64,000 nucleotides of DNA from Chitinophaga eiseniae. Its GTDB lineage: Bacteria > Bacteroidota > Bacteroidia > Chitinophagales > Chitinophagaceae. The stretch spans positions 310,001 to 374,000 of the forward strand of contig NZ_JABAHZ010000005.1 in assembly GCF_012641265.1 (NCBI RefSeq). Direction: 5' to 3'. Below the pieces are notes generated by a model. It was given only the letters and a program-made list of their open reading frames with translations. It searched no databases and was not told the DNA's origin. Positions 54,301-59,490 of this stretch are shown here, one piece after another. Position 1 is the stretch's first letter; each line of letters starts with the position of its first letter. A program made the position numbers and the translations under genes.

Positions 54301-57300
54301 TTTCTGCAGCAGCATGCCTTTATCGTCACGGCCAATACCGGTAATATGTTTGGCATAAGCGCCACCGGTAGCCGCCTTCCACATAGTAGTTGTTCCATCG
54401 CTGGCGAGATAATCCATTGAGGCATCTATTCCTAATGTGAGGCCATAACGCAACGCCATGTAGGACTGTACCTGCTGACGTTCGAGGGCGCTCAATTTGC
54501 GGGAGTATAAAATAACTTCGGGGATATCTCCATTAAATACGGAGTTATGACCGGCGCCAATATAATCTTTATTACCAGCAGGTGACAAGAAGCTCACTGC
54601 ATTGGCATTGGCTGTCAGTAATACTTTACCATCAATACCTGTAGCCCAGTCATTGGTATCACTCCAACTGTTGAGCATATGGGCATTACGCACATTCACA
54701 CTTGCCGGGTAAGCAAAGTTACGGCGTGCGGTGTTGGAACCGAAATACGTATATTGATTGTTGTTACTCCAGGTATATACAGATTGACCGCTGACATAAG
54801 TACCGCCAAATTCAAACGGATAGTTAGTCGTCGCCGAAGTATTATCGACATTAGATGTTTGTACGGTAAATACTTCACCAGCAGTAAAAGTATTCGCTAT
54901 CTCTGGTTGTTGCATGAAATAATTACCACCAGCGTTAGTACCCACGAAGCCTATACCCGGGTTAAAGTTGATAGATGTTTCCTTCCACGGGAGCGTGCCC
55001 GCAAGCGCAAGTCCCCATGTACGACGGGCAGGACTCAGCTCTTTCCACTGGGTAACATTGTTACCACCCACTACCGCGCTATCGGCCCTGGTCCATACTT
55101 CCAGCCCTGCTCCCACACCAGCCGGAGCGGCCTGCGTAGTAGCGAAAGTGAAGTAGGCGCCATCTGGCAACTGGTCGCTATCCAGTGTTATCACACCATT
55201 TGCATCCAGCGCATATGATTTATCGCCTGCGCCAAAGGTATCGTCGTTGCTCACTAACAGGTAGGTGGTATTGTTTCCGCCGGTAAGTGATAAGGTAACA
55301 GGGCTTTTAACCCAGTTAGTGCGGTCTGTTTTATAGATACGCGACATGCGTACGTTGAGATTCCCCTGGCCGGTAACCGACTGGCTATAGGTAGCCGGTT
55401 GGCCGTTATCACTGAAAGTAAAGAAGGAAAGGTCATTGGCGATGTCAATGGCATTCTCAGCATTAGAGGCGGCGAGGCTGCTTCCTATGCCAATGGTTAC
55501 ATTAGCGCCATCGAGTTGGGAGCGGCTTTGCTTCTGCAACAAGGTACCATTATCATCTCTACCGATACCCGTGATGCGTTCGCCATAACCCGTGTTTTTG
55601 GTAACAGACCACATCCGGGTGGTACCATTGCTGGAGATATAATCGGTAGGGGCGCCAGCGGCAGTTTTCAAGGTAAGCGCATATTTCAGGCCCAGGTAAC
55701 TATTTACCTGCGCACGCTCCGTGGCATTTAACTGCCTGTTGTAGAAGATCACTTCTGAAATACGGCCGTTGAAGATAGAGTTCTGACCTGCACCGATGGC
55801 ATTGTTTAGCGATCCTCCTCTGGTGAAATTCACAGGAAAACTGGCACTGCTACCCATTGTTTTACCATCAAAATTCAATGACCAGCTGCCGGGGGCACTC
55901 CAGTTATTTAATAAATGTGGTAGTTGTATATTAATACCAGGCAACCCATAGCCAGGCCGTGTGGTGGTACCAAAGTGCGTATAGTGACTTCCGTTATACA
56001 CATAAAACGGTGCGCCACCTGCTACCGTCGGATCACCACCAAATTCAAAAGGGAAACTCACCGCCGTAGAAGTACCCGGCAGGTTAGATAACTGTACAGA
56101 AAATATTTCACCGGCGGTATAACCTTCAGTGAATTTCGGCACGGTGAAGTAGTTATTCCCTGTGAAGCTGATCGCCGGATTATAGTTAATGGTATTCTTT
56201 TCCCAGCCTATGGGCAGATTAGACGCAAAAACCGGCCATTCACGTTGTACGGCCTGATCCTGCCACTTGAGAATGCTGCCGTCAACAACCGATGTACCTG
56301 CATCTGCTTTTACCCATGTCTGCAAGTTATTGGCTACACCACCCGGATACCGCTGCTGCTGTCCGAAAGTAAAGTAAACACCGTTGGCCAGGTCAGCACC
56401 GGAGAGTGTAACCGTTCCCGTGCTGCTCAGTTTCAGCTCTTTGGTAACAGTACCAAAAGCCGCGTCTGTACTGATGAGCAGGTAATTGTTCCCCGCACCG
56501 CCTGCGAGCTGCAGCGTAATCTGCTGGCTATTATCCCAGGAAGCGGTTTTCTGCACACGCCACACACGGCCCATACGCTGGTTAGCGTTGGTACTGGTAA
56601 CTGCCGTAGCATAACCGGTGTTTCCACCATTATCACCAAAGGTGAAAAAGCCTTTATCCTGTGTAAAATTATTACTATTAGCAGCATTGGAAGCGGCGAT
56701 CGCATTTCCCAACGCGATAGTCACTATACCGCTATCCTGGCTCAGGGATTGCTTCTGGCTCAGCATACTGCAATCCTCACGGCCTATACCGGTGATACGT
56801 GCGCCATAACCTGCGTTGGCAGCAGCTGTCCATATCTGTACGGTACCGTCGCTGTTAATATAATCTGTTGCGCCGGAATTGAGGGTGATGCCATATTTGA
56901 GCGCCATGTAAGATTCAATGCGCTGTATTTCGGCAGGTGTAAGATCACGGTTGTAGATGAATACTTCCGGGATAAATACTTTTGAATATTCAGAATAAGC
57001 GGCGCCCCCTACATCTAATGTCCATACGGTACCATCGGAAGTAGGACCGTTTTTCACCAACGTACCATTACTTTTAAAATCATAAGCGCCGCTGGCCCCT
57101 CTTTCAAAAGAATAGAGTTTGCCTTTGGCGGTGATGGCGTTACCGGTGTTCAACCATCCTTCTACGTATAAGCGATTTTCGAACCCTGCATGCCATCCCA
57201 TTAATTTATTACTGTTAGAGCTGGTAAACACGCGGCCAGTTTGGCTACCTTCCAATACGCCCATACCCATTATCGAATAAGCACCGGATACGGCTGCGGA

Positions 57301-59490
57301 AGCGGGTACCAGGTGCGCATCATTACCATCATAATAAATAGCCGGGTTGAAGTTGACCATACCGGTAGTATTGTCCGGATCGCCGACCACTGTCATGTGG
57401 TTGGCATTACCGGAAATATCTCCCCAATTCACACCATTCACCGCCTGGTCTGCCCGGTACCAGGCTACTACGCCGTTACTCACGCAGGCAGGCCCTTTCG
57501 CCGCCATCGGAATGGCATTACTAAACTCGGATGTACCGCAGGTATTGGCGGGAATGCGCAAGGTGGCCGTCCAGAAACCCAGCCCGGTAGCGCCGGGGCC
57601 GGCATTGTAGGTAATTGTTTGTGTAGAAGTTCCTGCAGATAATCCTGTTAAAGTAGTAACATAATATTGCCCGCTCGTTTTGTTCGTAGCGGGATCGTTG
57701 GCATAAATATCAATGGTGTATTGCGCACCGGCTGTTATAGCAGGTATCGTAAGTTGCAGCTGGTACTGTCCTCCGCCCAGCGCCGATGACGATACCAGTA
57801 CCGGCGTCTTGCCGGCTGCATTGGTATAGCTACAGTTACCTCCCGGTAGGGAAATGCCGGCAGCAGTATTATTATATATGGAGTTTTTGGAGATGAGTAC
57901 ATTAGTAGGAGCTACGTTAACAACGCCCGCACCACCATTATCATGAATCACGCAACCAGTCACTTCCGCGTCTGTAACGTTGGCGGCACCGTAAAACCAA
58001 ACGGCGTGGTTGGCATTGTTCACGAGTGTGTCGCCCTTAATGTCCACATCTGTGGCCCCCGCAGCGCCGCTTACCACAATGCCCGAACGTGTCTGGTTAT
58101 AAAACGCCGAATTAATGATGTCCACATTAGTCCGGGCCAGGCTACTATAAAATTCAATACCATCCTCGTTCCTGGTGAAGGTAGAGTTGCTCAGCTGAAA
58201 ATTGGTGTTGGCGCCTCCCACATAGATGCCGTCTATATCAAATTCATTAAAAGAAACATTGTCAATCGTTACTCCTGTAGCGGCAGCATAAAAGCCAATA
58301 CCCACATCCGCATCATCGGTATTGGCGGGCTTATCAGCGTCAAACATGGAATTGGTACAGGTAAAGCCATTGACCGTGCTCTCAAACCTAACACTGGTAC
58401 TCCCTCCGTAGAGCCCCGGTATACGATTTTCTGTTGTCGTCTTATTGATGGTAATGTTGCTGGCAGCGCCATTAAACCAGATCGCGTAAATATCGTTTTC
58501 ATCGATATCTACAGTATCCACCGTAATATTGCCCGCAGTATTGTCGAAGCGAATAGCATAATCCCCGTCGTCATCCCCACTTACCGCATTCATATCGATC
58601 GTGGTCCTGTTGATATCAAAATTAGTGGCAGGATAATCACAATAAACCCCCAGCGATACCCCACTCCACAAACTATCTATCGTCACATTCCTGAACAATA
58701 CATTATTAGCCGTTTCCACGGGGCCGGTAGTATTATCAAACATCACCGCGTTCTGAAACCCGCTGATATTACTGTTAGTCAACGTAAACCCGTTCACCCC
58801 CGCGTCCCGGAACACAATACCTTCTCCTCCTCGGGTATTATTGGCAGTGCGGAGCTGGATGTTATCCATTGCCAGGTTGGTTTGCGTACCGCCGGTAAAA
58901 TAAAAAGCCCGCCCGATATGCGCAGTACCGGCCGGCTCTACGTCGGTGGAAGTGATATTTCGTATCGTCAACCCTGTAGAGGCTCCCTGTACCCTCATAA
59001 ATGAATTCAGGTTGTTTCCAACGGTACTGAAAGAACGTATATTCTCTACCGTTATCCCCGATGTATTGGGAAAGATGTCCACATCAATGTCCCCGTTGTT
59101 CTGCACGGTGAAATTCCGGATAGTCACGCTGTCTGCATTAATCACAAAAGGATTGATGATGGGATTAACACCGGTAGAATACAGCGTGATCCTGTTCTGC
59201 CCATCGATCGTCAGCTTTTTGACGGTAATGGTGGGCAGGGAGGTAGCCAGCGTGATCTGCCCGTGCACATTAAACACGATATCATGCGGACCAGCGCCAG
59301 CGGCATTGGCATCGAGGATAGCCTGCCGGAATGAGCCAGGCCCCGCATCATTCGTATTGGTGACCGGGAAAGTGTTAGCAGTGGCGGCAACAGTCATCGT
59401 CATGCCAACCAGGGCCAGTAACAATCGCTTGCAATGCTTGCTGAAAAACCTTACATCGGGATTCATAACATTATTTAAGAGGGACATCAT
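33343..59490 (-). CDS. Giant T9SS-secreted Calx-beta adhesin (8715 aa)
   Basis: 8715 aa, 26 kb, one uninterrupted frame. Order of parts: signal peptide (about residues 1-39, ending TVAATANTF; an alternative ATG at 59466 gives a shorter, more usual signal); a right-handed beta-helix (~40-560); a short beta-sandwich (~570-665); seven LamG-like plus KYGITL/ITGIGRDD modules (~669-3540); a transition domain (~3540-3726); 40 Calx-beta repeats (~3727-8503); a DUF11-like domain (~8504-8630, LTYRITVKNVGNIAVTSV); and a gliding-motility/CHU_C type-B sorting domain (~8632-8715: PNVITPNGDGKNERFII, FNRWGGQVYQSKDY, GTYYYILEV). It should be exported by T9SS and displayed as a long fibre. It heads an operon with PorP/SprF and OmpA-type genes. 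Role in gliding, adhesion or predation is inferred from SprB-like systems. Confidence 0.92.
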   Translation of the reverse strand: MMSLLNNVMNPDVRFFSKHCKRLLLALVGMTMTVAATANTFPVTNTNDAGPGSFRQAILDANAAGAGPHDIVFNVHGQITLATSLPTITVKKLTIDGQNRITLYSTGVNPIINPFVINADSVTIRNFTVQNNGDIDVDIFPNTSGITVENIRSFSTVGNNLNSFMRVQGASTGLTIRNITSTDVEPAGTAHIGRAFYFTGGTQTNLAMDNIQLRTANNTRGGEGIVFRDAGVNGFTLTNSNISGFQNAVMFDNTTGPVETANNVLFRNVTIDSLWSGVSLGVYCDYPATNFDINRTTIDMNAVSGDDDGDYAIRFDNTAGNITVDTVDIDENDIYAIWFNGAASNITINKTTTENRIPGLYGGSTSVRFESTVNGFTCTNSMFDADKPANTDDADVGIGFYAAATGVTIDNVSFNEFDIDGIYVGGANTNFQLSNSTFTRNEDGIEFYSSLARTNVDIINSAFYNQTRSGIVVSGAAGATDVDIKGDTLVNNANHAVWFYGAANVTDAEVTGCVIHDNGGAGVVNVAPTNVLISKNSIYNNTAAGISLPGGNCSYTNAAGKTPVLVSSSALGGGQYQLQLTIPAITAGAQYTIDIYANDPATNKTSGQYYVTTLTGLSAGTSTQTITYNAGPGATGLGFWTATLRIPANTCGTSEFSNAIPMAAKGPACVSNGVVAWYRADQAVNGVNWGDISGNANHMTVVGDPDNTTGMVNFNPAIYYDGNDAHLVPASAAVSGAYSIMGMGVLEGSQTGRVFTSSNSNKLMGWHAGFENRLYVEGWLNTGNAITAKGKLYSFERGASGAYDFKSNGTLVKNGPTSDGTVWTLDVGGAAYSEYSKVFIPEVFIYNRDLTPAEIQRIESYMALKYGITLNSGATDYINSDGTVQIWTAAANAGYGARITGIGREDCSMLSQKQSLSQDSGIVTIALGNAIAASNAANSNNFTQDKGFFTFGDNGGNTGYATAVTSTNANQRMGRVWRVQKTASWDNSQQITLQLAGGAGNNYLLISTDAAFGTVTKELKLSSTGTVTLSGADLANGVYFTFGQQQRYPGGVANNLQTWVKADAGTSVVDGSILKWQDQAVQREWPVFASNLPIGWEKNTINYNPAISFTGNNYFTVPKFTEGYTAGEIFSVQLSNLPGTSTAVSFPFEFGGDPTVAGGAPFYVYNGSHYTHFGTTTRPGYGLPGINIQLPHLLNNWSAPGSWSLNFDGKTMGSSASFPVNFTRGGSLNNAIGAGQNSIFNGRISEVIFYNRQLNATERAQVNSYLGLKYALTLKTAAGAPTDYISSNGTTRMWSVTKNTGYGERITGIGRDDNGTLLQKQSRSQLDGANVTIGIGSSLAASNAENAIDIANDLSFFTFSDNGQPATYSQSVTGQGNLNVRMSRIYKTDRTNWVKSPVTLSLTGGNNTTYLLVSNDDTFGAGDKSYALDANGVITLDSDQLPDGAYFTFATTQAAPAGVGAGLEVWTRADSAVVGGNNVTQWKELSPARRTWGLALAGTLPWKETSINFNPGIGFVGTNAGGNYFMQQPEIANTFTAGEVFTVQTSNVDNTSATTNYPFEFGGTYVSGQSVYTWSNNNQYTYFGSNTARRNFAYPASVNVRNAHMLNSWSDTNDWATGIDGKVLLTANANAVSFLSPAGNKDYIGAGHNSVFNGDIPEVILYSRKLSALERQQVQSYMALRYGLTLGIDASMDYLASDGTTTMWKAATGGAYAKHITGIGRDDKGMLLQKQSVAADTGIVTIAAGTAVAVSNKANSTTITNDLSFFTFGDDAGATTYQTPVTGISKINSRMGRVFKAQKNNWVDQNITLQLSGGNARTYLLVSANNTFGAGTTVYPLNADGTVTLNSSQLADGAYFTFAKNVTGPNGVTNGVSFWLRADDGISGGSKWSDYSNKGNDAAQDTVAYQAITDAKALNFNYGLVFDGTNDYLDITTTRIDPASATVFAVGSSTVYDYAGDLIGSGTVGSAHGMEFRIVSGKLQYLENAASVVAVTGNNAFQSDKPYIFSGSQSNNTPNGVRVFQNYKLDNQGTINLTPLTANFISIGSRTIAARGLYWNGKMGEVIAYNRVLSDAERQSVESYLGIKYGITLNGGTTDYLATDGSKYWTANPIYKSRITGIGRDDATALNTKQSLSVDTGFVTLSLGTNIPLTNEQNSSTITNDKSFFVFGDNGQSATSYTTVVSGTNATRRLPRVWKVGKTSWTDQNITLKANATGTKVYMLISTDPTFATISQELPLNADKTITLNSSQLPDGIYFTFGAPVKYPGGVASGNLLWLRADIATSATADSAQISSWNDYSPNGNNVTQAIPANQPTYRDNAAVNLNFNPVVRFNGAPNAMTGGSFLKNGTYNAAAAFYAGSQATNLNTVVFTEPAGTGTQFTLHATWGDNVVYWDPPYVSNRLTYSAGNVNDSVVLWTTTDDISLGANKQSIYKNGLNVANGNNTSNFTGNNSPFQLGWSNASSYNGRIGDLIIYTNPLTPVEQQKVNSYMAIKYGITLNNGATNYLATNGNTVWDATANSGYRNNITGIGRDDAEDLNQKQSRNTTGGMQLAIGLNNLTETNLSNTNTFAADKSYMVWGDNGNSSLFKTPLTGHPVANYRMARVWRAQKTGTVGAVQVAIPFNVLPNAAQTYLIVSNDATFDGSDTFIPVTAMTLNGVKHYAANVNLTSGQYFTYGASIKTPGGVVGTSLWLRADAGTSSTTDNAAISGWTDYASDLNNGTQATAVNQPLFMSNAATNANFNPVVKFDGADFLNLDINKLPVGISARTFFGAGSLSSLTGNSYVIGYGGNTTSQGVGLAAIGGNGTADFVGWANDVTSAAGYWQPNVFNEMVGVWTGNGGNATLYGKMKTLGGPLAKAWNTTTGGAQIGSAPWDIAQSWKGTIGEVIVYPTALSTNELQRVSTYLAIKYGYTMDQATPRDYLATDGTTKVWDATANATYKNNITGIGRDDVEGLTQKQSQNINTGLQPIVGLGGIAADNFSNTNTFSADKSYMVWGDDGASTTFTTTITGNPAVTTRMARVWKIQESGTVGTVNIAVRKDQLPKIATTPYLVVSNDATFDGTDQFIQLSATDVNGVASYTANLDLTNGQYFTFASYVTAPGGVANEMLWVKADADVQVDGSNQVQQWLNQAGSMATELRAAPVAHTDPIAASADIVQVPNGINFNPAVDFTGATGKSLKGDAGVNWNTSTNLSIFSVTKPEGLPAGNIAGVFASNGNWTTTGASGRGLIYTNGGTFGLDGNGGTAAQITPLYTGPIIARGIYISANNTQGGSTWLNGKQGSIGGILGTQTDGSFFEIAGRTTDQSTVDNRIFNGKIPEVIVYKSALTATESQQVESYLGVKYGITLDQSTAAQNYLATDGSVIWNATTNNTYKNNIFGIGRDDREALVQKQSRSIHTGSILTIGMRSITATNADNTNTFGADKSYLLLGSNSNALTVMGTDLPVGSCIPERLTQEWKAQFTNYDISTQPLSMQFDLTGITTTGTALKDFSIMVDEDGDGNFATGTISEIPATNFAGNIVSFENVSGLKDGVVFTLVTSHLQRTANLVPDATVRTVTATCVSNDTLYFYDPTDAKKYIASIALNGNTMDLSKLSALVDVNRDMTTALGKNSGTDYGTQLMRRLLQITYTGAALTQNGGVTVRLFWNPAEKTNAENMLSGTRGVTGTQRWTWFKHSGDITATLADLAPEGLANITELNPSATGQQDGVNYVEFSGIQNFSTFGGLTAVNQTLAITKVQDGKEGAQNGSFKISLPGAVKSTEDITVSYTVSGTANNGGDYTTLTGTVTFPSGSNSISLPVTVTDDNILEITENVNVTLSSAIGVSGNAYNISTTQSTASLDIADNDSNDPAKTTVGVTWIKDAKEPVTNGAFNISLPAGVTSSEDITVNYAIGGTATPGADYVALSGSIVIPAGQPGVTLPVLVLDDQLLEKPETVIVTVTNGSSANFTLTPAAGAVSATVNVIDDENTPTNLVLSITKKTDAAEPSTNGEFTIHLPAGVIPTEDITVNYTVAGTAQSGSDYTALAGTVTIPAGKDSVVLPVNVIDDQVIENTETVIVKLTSGSSTNFNYTASPTNGSATVNIADDDNTGTNRVISIKKKTDAAEPSTNGEFTIGLPANITSSEDITIAYTSSGTATSGADYTALGTSIVLPAGQNSIPLPITVVDDKIIENTETVIATVTGGTSTSFAFTISGTDGSATANITDDDNTAGNRILSVTNDGGDASEPSTNSRFKISLPKGATAADDIVAAEPITVTYTISGTAINGTDYTTITNTAIIPAGQNSVTVPVTVINDQLMENTETVVMTLSSGTSTSFAFTASGTNGNATVNILDDDNTSVNRVLSITKTADGAEPATNATFKISLPGTVAPSEDITVNYTIGGTATNGTDYTTLSGTATIPAGQNFITLPVAVINDQVIESTETVTLTLTAGSSTNFTYTVSGTNGAATANIADDDNTAGNRVLSVVNNGNGAEPGTPGEFKISLPTGVTSSAPITVNYTIGGTATSTADYVALSGTATIPAGQPFVTVPVTVNDDKIIEVTETVVMTLTGGTDGTSAYTASGAAQTATVNIADDDDTPANRVVRVQLARDGAEGGASLRFNFLPAPGITYSEPVTIHYTIGGTATLGVDYNGINPAHFSGTAVIPAGGTSTAIVANVVDDQIIEGTETVIITITDAASANFTFSPDPVEGSATGNIIDNDDNAANRVLSITKTGDAAEPGTNNTFKINLPAGITVPEPITVNYTVSGTATGGSDYAALSGTVIIPGGSNGTTLPVNVINDDFIENTETVIVTLTSGSTSTLTFTPSLTNGQETMNIADDDNTAANRMLSIVKQSDLAEPAGNGSFKVSLPGTVSSSEPVTVNYTISGTATNGNDYTTLTGSIVLPAKQNSVVIPVNVIDDKIIEGTETVILTLTGGTSTSFTFTPDATNGSATANITDNDNTAANQVLSVINGGDAAEPATNGAFTIGLPAGYTAAAPITVNYTIAGTATSGSDYTALTGTVILPANQPNVSVPVLVKDDQLIENTETVIMTITGGSGGGLTYTASPTNAAATVNIADDENSAASRVLSVTNNGNAAEPGTNGKFKISLPANVFPSEDITVTYTIAGTATGGKDYTALTGTATILAGQNSVDVPVTVIDDQIIEGQETVDLTLSGGTSGSFTYTVSSTNGNAQVTLDDDDNTAANQVLTVTKNADGAEPSTPGSFKVSLPANITSARDITVTYSTSGTATVGADYQALGTITIPAGQNSVIVPVNVINDKIIEPTETVDMTITGGSDTQFTYTVAAGGGAATVNIADDDYTANSNVVLLTKVSDAIEGSTNGRYRVSLPPGITAQYDVVVTFNLGGTANSPATTPIDYTLPTVPSNTFTIPAGSNDVFIDVAAIDDGIVEGPETVVMNLLTANSAGLPFTIDPSGNGAVVNIIDVNAAASTPIQVVAPVNASEPSNNGSFKVKLAGAATSAWPVTIGYSISGTATSGEDYEAIGTITIPAFQNDVDVPLKVLDDKIIEPTETMIITLLSGSASDGNTPPNSFIFPPDPANKSVTINIADDDATVVNQVLKVVKKDDAAEPGTNGAYTISLPAGYTSAADITFSYNMSGTAARNTDYTISAVTLPANTNSFTIPLIVSDDKIIEPTETAILTLTGGTDANAFTYTADPAGNNATLNIIDNDSTAANRVLIVTKTADGAEPGTPGEFTISLPAGYTASEDIDVTYTIGGTATPGAGFDYTTLTGTAKIIAGQPNVKVAVPVTNDDIIEGTETVVMTLTGGTSTSFNFTPATGNSTATVNIADDDNTPANQVISITKKADAAEPGTNGAFTISLPANITSAKPVTVNYTIAGTAINGTDYGTLSGTVVIPADQNSVDVPVTVKDDKIIEGTETVVLTVIGGASPDYTFTAGIATATVNIADDDDNPTNRMLSVINNGDAAEPGTNGQFLISLPAGYTAAVPITVTYTVGGTATAGADYTALTNTVVIPAGDPNAPVAVNVIDDKIIEPTEDVTLTITSGTGGAAYTPDPAKGNATVNITDDDNTLANTALTVTRTADAAEPGTNGSFSINLPNGVTVAEDVTVHYTITGTAVNGTDYTTLSGTAVIPANSDKVIVPVTVIDDKIIETTETVIMQLNNGASTHFNFTASGTHGIDTVNIVDNDNTATALVLSIKKKNDGAEPSTNGAFTIKLPAGYTASQDITVNYTVTGTATSGDDYNTLSGSIVLPAGKDSVDLPVIVKDDKIIEPTETVVVALTGGSSTDFTLVPSATAGTATVNITDDESLTPANLALSIVRKSDAAEPSTNGAFTISLPAGITTAEAITVNYTVAGTATPGADYTALTGTVVIPAGAGTVDIPVTVADDKIIEPTETVIATLAGGTSSSFTFTGNGNATVNITDNDNVAANLVLSVANAGDAAEPSVPGSFHITLPAGYTASEDITVNYNITGTATSGTDYTALAGTAVILAGKDGVVVSVPVIDDKVIENTETVIMTLNGGSSTTFTLTGNGSATVNIADDDNNNAANRVLSVTKITDAAEPGTDGKFAITLPAGITASENITVNYTIGGSATSGKDYTALSGTVVIPAGKDTVFVPVPVIDDKVIETTETVVMTLTSGTSTSFNFVTSITSGNATVNIADDDNMAANLVINVTNPVDGAEPATNGTFTVGLPAGYTASEDITVSYTVGGTATGGTDYAALSGTVVIPAGQTNVPVTVSVIDDKIIENTETVVLTATGGTSTSFTLVASGTTGNATVHIADDDNTIANRVLSVKNAGDAAEPATNGKFTISLPGGVTSSEDITVNYTIAGTATSGADYNTLSGTVVIPAGKDSVDVPVSVINDQIIESTETVILTLNGGTSASFIFSGTGNATVNITDDDGGNRTLTVVKTTDAAEPGTNGNFNISLPAGITAAEDITVNYTIAGTAVNGTDYASLTGSAVILAGKNGVSVPVTVTDDKIIENTETVIMTLTNGTSASFTFAPSATSGTATVNIADDDNTTANRVLSVTKKADAAEPATNGQFAISLPAGITASEDITVNYAIGGTATSGLDYTALSGTVTFPAGKDTVFVTVPVIDDKVIETTETVVMTLNGGTSTSFTFTGTGNATVNITDDDNTAANRVLTVVKGADAAEPSTNGTFIISLPAGITAAENVTVNYTISGTATAGTDYTTLSASALITAGQNSVTVQVPVIDDQLIENTETVVMTLNGGSSTNFTFTGNNNATVNILDNDDVAANRILNVTATKQAAEPGTNGEFTISLPGTIASSEPITVTYTINGTATSGVDYTALTGTVVIPAGQHSVTVPVQVINDQILENTETVGMTITTGTSASFTFTAGSAATVNITDDENTAANRTLSIVKTADAAEPGTNGAFKISLPSGITSSEAITVNYTVAGTATSGTDYTAITGAITIPAGQNSVSVPVAVIDDQLIENTETVIMTLSGGTSTSFTFAGAGNATVNITDNENTAANRVLTVSKVTDAAEPATNGGFKISLPAGIASSEAITVNYTIGGTATSGTDYAAINGTITIPAGQNSVNVPVTVIDDQVIENTETVVMTLNGGTSTSFTFTGTGNATVNITDDENTAANRVLTVSKVTDAAEPSTNGGFKVSLPAGIASSEDVTVNYTITGTATAGTDYTAITGAITIPAGQNSVNIPVTVIDDKLIEPTETVLMTLNGGTSTSFTFTGTGNATVNITDDDGGNRTLTIVKTTDAAEPGTNGAFTISLPAGVASSEDVTVNYTIAGTATAGTDYTAITGAIIIPAGQNSVNIPVTVIDDKLIENTETVIMTLNGGTSTSFTFTGTGNATVNITDDEDTPANRVLSVVKTADAAEPGTNGAFSISLPAGIASSEDITVNYSIGGTATSGTDYTAITGTITLPAGQNSVAIPVVVKDDQVIEVTETVIMTLNGGTSNSFTFTGNGNATVNIADDESITPASLALTIAKDTDGAEPSTNGGFKVSLPAGITSSEDVTVNYTVTGTATAGADYTALTGSVVIPAGQNSVSLPVVVMDDQIIEVTETVVATLGGGTSAHFTFTGNGNATVNIADDESITPAKLVLTAKGTDGAEPSTNGSFVIGLPAGVTSSEDITINYSVAGTATANADYTALTGTVTIPAGQNSITIPVVVKDDKVIEGTETVILTPTSASSGHFTFTNAGSATANILDDEVVDANLVLNVTKGTDGAEPSTNGSFIISLPTGVSAAMDITATYTVAGTAASGTDYTALTGTVVIPAGQNSVTIPVTVIDDQLIEGNETVIITGTGGKAGSLVFTPGSSNTATVNIADDDNINLDLEASATKANAAEPSTAGEFTIKLASGKIPAEDITVTYSIAGSATAGADYQALTGTVVIPAGQNSVTVPVNVTDDDLIEPLETVVLTVTGGKSSSINYTVGANKTATVNIADDDNTNLGLLITASKPNAAEPNVDGAFTISLASGKRTAAPITIQYMMSGSATPDADYTAISGTITIPAGASSVVVPVIVQDDREVEGPETVVFKLTGGQSADYAFTTGAVTDATVTIADDDKLAGDLIVTKEIVSPVAGPYRMGQNLTYRITVKNVGNIAVTSVKAEDHLPVQLDIPTHTSADRGDVVVTQASKLVEWNIGDLPVGASVQMTLTSRVIEGGKLINEATAYSTNMPDADSTNNIGVSTIAVEGSDLSFPNVITPNGDGKNERFIIGGLEKYPGAAIFIFNRWGGQVYQSKDYHNDWDGSNLNEGTYYYILEVRKESGIKKYKGWVTILR
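33982..48312 (-). repeat. Array of 40 Calx-beta repeats in the adhesin
   Basis: I counted 40 in-frame units of 114-126 residues (mean about 119). A typical unit has AEPGTNGxFxISLPAG, then ITVNYTIxGTATSGTDYTAL, then IPAGQNSVxVPVxVIDD, then IENTETVxMTLxGGTS, and ends xATVNIxDDDNTAAN. The acidic DDD/ENTE positions are those that bind Ca2+ in Calx-beta domains. Long units carry an extra ASGTNG-type loop and short units do not. Units near 35500-38300 are the most alike, while several units in the first half of the protein (near 43000-45700) are clearly diverged. Confidence 0.88.
48870..57486 (-). repeat. Seven tandem LamG-like plus KYGITL/ITGIGRDD modules
   Basis: Each module of about 400 residues has a LamG/concanavalin-like part, which in later modules opens PGGVANxLxxWxKAD, followed by a block with SYMALKYGITL, YLATDGT, ITGIGRDD and QKQS motifs. 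The KYGITL blocks lie near 56890, 55680, 54435, 53230, 52015, 50770 and 49470, so spacing is about 1.2 kb. The block is common in Bacteroidota surface proteins; LamG-type folds often bind glycans. Confidence 0.75.
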
